Source: Ooceraea biroi (Eukaryota > Arthropoda > Insecta > Hymenoptera > Formicidae). From it: a DNA stretch of 64,000 bases. Every line of letters begins with the position of its first letter. The stretch's first letter is position 1. The DNA is taken from NCBI RefSeq assembly GCF_003672135.1, contig NC_039508.1, positions 12,287,945 through 12,351,944 on the forward strand. Direction: 5' to 3'. The notes beneath the pieces are model-generated. The model did no database searches. It was not told where the DNA came from and saw only the letters and a list, made by a program, of their open reading frames with translations. The position numbers and the translations under genes were made by a program. Shown here piece by piece: positions 60,512 to 64,000 of the stretch.

Positions 60512-63235
60512 CTGTCACGCGTGTTGGCGAACTTCAATTAGAACGGCGGAATTTCCGGTTGGACCACGATGAACTTACGGAAACTCCATTCTGCGGTGTT
60601 TGAGTCGCCTGACACACGCGCGCGGCAAGATCAGTACACACTGTTATAATTATAAGTTGAATATTACCTGCTAATATACGTTACAGAATTAACTTTCATC
60701 CCTCTGTCAATTTTTCTATGAATCTTTCAACGAATCCGCAGAAATCAATATTCTATTCCTACATAATATTTCTTTGCCAACATTTTACTAATTAGATATT
60801 AATATTTATTTCATTATCACAGTTTTTACTAAATGCAAGAGACATTTTTCCGTAATTCTGAAAACTGCGTGAAACGTTCGGGACTTACGATGCGCTGCAA
60901 ATGAACGCATTCCGTGAAATACGAGAAAAAAATCAGCGCGTGAATTAAGACGAGTTTGAGGCGGAAGTCGGGCATCCGGACGAATTACGGTCTCGATAAC
61001 GAGAAATTTCAGTAACGAGAAAATAATGTAAAAATAGATAGATTGCCGGGGCTGCGCCACCACATTACGCGCTCCACCACGTTTACGCTTTTTACTTGGC
61101 CAATGAATCGATAAGCACCTGAGAGGGAAGAAAATTTATGGAACCGTAGCAGAACGGGCGCGTATCGATGCATTCGCTCGCGCGATCAATCGGACTTGCA
61201 ATATCGCTGAAACGTACGATTGTAACGCCAGCGGCTGGCTCTGCGCACATATCGCGACGATTACGTAGACACTCGTCGAAATTTAATTTTGAATAATAAT
61301 CCCGCGGTCGCGCACGACGGAAAAGTGCGAGAATAATACCGATATTACATTATCGTTCAAAATTTCATTCTGGCAATAATACTGCGGTCGCTGAATGGAA
61401 AAGTGAGAATGTTACTGATATTGTATTGTCATTGGAATTTAATTTCGACAATAATCCGGCAATCACTATACATATCGCTCCGGAAATGTACGGCTGATAT
61501 TAAAATGTTGACAGCGATCGCTACCGCCAGAAATTGAGCGTAATCTAGCTGGCATGTTGCATGTGCAATAATATCGTTACGACCTGCATTACGCTACAGT
61601 AAATGTGTACTTGGATATCAACATATTCCAATAGGACGCATTTATTTATTTCGATTCTACATTGTTACTCAATTTTTTGATACTTCGCGCGGAATTACGC
61701 CTTTGTAAACCGTTCTCTCTGCTGTGAATCGTTAATTAAAAATTTTTAACGCACATTACGTTATGAAGAATTAATGATCATTATTTATTTCTATTCATTT
61801 GTTGATATCATCGATGTTTTTTCAAGGATTATAACAGACGATGGTATATTTTGCTATATGATAAATTGACGAACACATTCCATCACGCTTCGCTATTACG
61901 CACCGGCGAGCAGCTCGAATATGCGCGAAATTGATGAAAATGCATAGCGCACGAAATCACGTGTCGGTTAAAACGTATCGAACCTTGCGCGTGCTGTAAA
62001 TATGCGCGATGTAGGTAATTATTTCGTCCTACCGATGGCCCCTTCGTCGGCGGGAAATCCGTTGCAGTTAGTACAGACAATAAAAGCAGTCGGTTTGACT
62101 ACCGCAATAATATCGGCTTGAAAACGTGTCGACCGAACTCAATTTGCTGGCAATTCATCGATCAGCGAGCGTTGTCGTCCGTTCGCGATATAAATTCGTC
62201 GTGGATATCACATAATTTTTACGAATTTCTCCGAAAATCGCAAACCGTCCGTGTGATTGTAGGCGGTAATGAATTTTGTATTGAATGTCGCGAAACATTT
62301 ATTTAACTGCCAATAATAACTTTAAATACGAATAAATATATCGAAAACAGTGGTACATATTTTTGTACATGCATATAATATTGGATATGAAAATATCTTG
62401 AGTAAAGATTATAAAGTTATAGAAAACAATTTATATTAATATTTATTCTTTACTCTAATATCATTTTTCTTATAAAAAATTCAAATTTAGCTTACTTGAA
62501 GTGTATCTAAATTACAGAAGATATGCAGTACCAAGATAGAGATCGATAAATATTATTTTTGAAGAAATCAAGGAACAAACGCACATACATGTAAACAGCT
62601 GAATTGAAAGTCACTAAAATTTCGATTTCAATAATGCGTTCTCAATATCGTTGGTCATAGTATCGACAGTATTCGAACGAAATTTCATTTGATCAAGCCA
62701 GCTATTAATTTTCCATGCATATTAAATATGTGCGTATTTTAATCTTCACATTATCCATTCAGTTATTGCTGTGGTCATATCTAACTAATCTATTTAATAT
62801 TGTAATAATCCCTTTTTTGTATATGTGTATATTATATAACATATTTAAAGAATAATTTTTATGCAACTAGAAAAAACACAAAGACATAAATTTTTACGTT
62901 TCCTTGCAATAGCGAAGACGAACAGACTAATAAAAAAAGTAGTAGAATATATTTCCAAATAGACAATATTTTCAGTATAAAACATTACTATATATGCATC
63001 ATGCACGAATAATTATCCATCTTTCACCCTCTGACATCAGCAGAAATCTTCATATATAATAAGAATAAATTTTCACGATTCAAATAAAATTGCACAAAAA
63101 CCAAGCGCGCAAGCTCCATCACGTGCGCGATTAAAAATGGATTTTCTATTTCCAATAATGAGAGCTTAATTTACTTTCTGTTTTGCTTCGGTTCAGTTAT
63201 AATTCATAAATATCTATTAAAAGCCCCCGCTCGTA
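60512..63235. other. Non-coding region around the tandem repeat
   Basis: Moderately CpG-rich sequence at 60840-61330 and 61880-62300 is separated by AT-rich DNA. It contains the tandem repeat at 61279-61510. Nothing else was recognised. Confidence 0.45.
61279..61510. repeat. Degenerate tandem repeat, about 78-80 bp unit, nearly three copies
   Basis: Units begin AAATTTAATTTTGAATAATAAT at 61279, AAATTTCATTCTGGCAATAAT at about 61360 and AATTTAATTTCGACAATAAT at about 61436. Units 1 and 2 share GCGGTCG, GGAAAAGTG and GATATTA/GATATTG at the same offsets. Unit 3 is more diverged. No coding potential was recognised. Confidence 0.7.
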
Positions 63236-64000
63236 ACAACACGTGGGCTCGCCGGAGCACGCGGCCGAACTTTCCGCGCGATTATCGAAGATATTCGCTG
63301 TTCAGCCTCCACTCGTACGGTCAAGTAGTATACCACTCGTATTCGTGCGCCTGCTGGAGTGGGCGGATTTCCGAGCAGAGCGTTTAAACTGTCTGCGAAG
63401 TTGGCCCTCGGCGCCCTTTTCCAACCCTTCGGCGCTCTTTATCGCCGACTCCGCGAGCATCGCTCTCATCCTATCTCACGTGAGGGAGGATGCGAGCCTA
63501 TCGTTCGTTCGTTCGTGTGTGTGTGTGTGTGTGAATACGTGCGTGCTTCATCGTGAATGTGAATACCAACGTGCGAGTACCAATTTACCATAGGTGAAAT
63601 CTACCCTGGTCCTGGCGTGTGCCGAATTGCGGTGGGGCGTTTGCGCAACGCCGTGACGCGCGGCGTGCACCCGCACGTTGCCGTTAAAACTGAATAACCC
63701 GCGAAATGTCGAGGTGAGACCGGCGTGGACGGTTATCGATGCCCCCGAAAGTGGTCTCGCGCGCAATTATTTAATTACACCAATGCACCGATATACTTGC
63801 ATACTCAGCATCGCGATGCGCGACTCGATACGAGGGATCAATCGTAAACAGGCGCGGCGGACTCCCGCACTTGCGCCGTTTTATGCGCGATTCCCCGCGA
63901 CGCATCTCAATTTAATGTAGACAGACGCTGCGATACTGCGTTCTAGATTATATTAGAGAACCCGGTAATGCATGAATACCCCATTAATACGAGCCCGGAA
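63236..64000. other. CpG-rich block at the window end
   Basis: The sequence is GC- and CpG-rich with a TTCG/TG microsatellite at 63501-63533. Open frames on both strands show no family features. It could be a promoter or 5' UTR of a gene beyond the window, or an upstream exon of the DIP gene. Nothing in the sequence decides this. Confidence 0.35.

Noticed and set aside
1..64000. tRNA genes, rRNA, CRISPR arrays or bacterial-type operons
   Set aside because: I looked for tRNA B-box-like GGTTCRANNCC contexts, regularly spaced repeats and clustered unspliced genes, and found none that held up. A tRNA scan would be the decisive check.

Overview
The window looks like a piece of an insect nuclear genome, probably hymenopteran and ant-like. 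Evidence seen: spliced genes with short GT-AG introns, a Dpr-interacting-protein (DIP) type neural adhesion gene, a mariner-type transposon with long terminal repeats, and AT-rich DNA broken by many CpG-rich non-coding blocks. The taxonomic guess is inference. No tRNA, rRNA, CRISPR array or bacterial-type operon was seen.

Layout. (1) 1-900: a GC-rich open frame that could be the last exon of an upstream plus-strand gene (weak). (2) 1230-2895: three fold-back structures in under 1.7 kb, the largest a nested palindrome of about 970 bp. (3) 3111-5649, plus strand: a complete six-exon DEAD-box RNA helicase gene of the DDX51 (Dbp73D/Dbp6) family, 651 aa when spliced. (4) 5674-12023: a tail-to-tail gap that must hold the 3' UTR of the next gene. 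(5) 12024-39042, minus strand: a three-immunoglobulin-domain adhesion protein of the DIP/lachesin-like family. I assembled eight coding exons with consistent splice phases into 434 aa: signal peptide, Ig1, Ig2, Ig3, a basic/acidic tail and a hydrophobic C-terminus typical of GPI anchoring. Its fourth intron holds a 1.1 kb internally deleted mariner element (19430-20529) with 151-bp terminal inverted repeats. (6) 39043-64000: mostly non-coding sequence upstream of the DIP gene, with CpG-rich blocks, microsatellites, a degenerate tandem repeat of about 78-80 bp and one short open frame with a clear hydrophobic helix (60339-60511).

The two recognised genes are convergent and functionally unrelated: one is nucleolar ribosome biogenesis, the other neuronal cell-surface recognition. 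I see no multi-gene system. The most unusual items are the nested palindrome with YY1-like motifs just upstream of the helicase gene, the young-looking mariner deletion derivative in the DIP intron, and the unexplained hydrophobic open frame near 60.4 kb.
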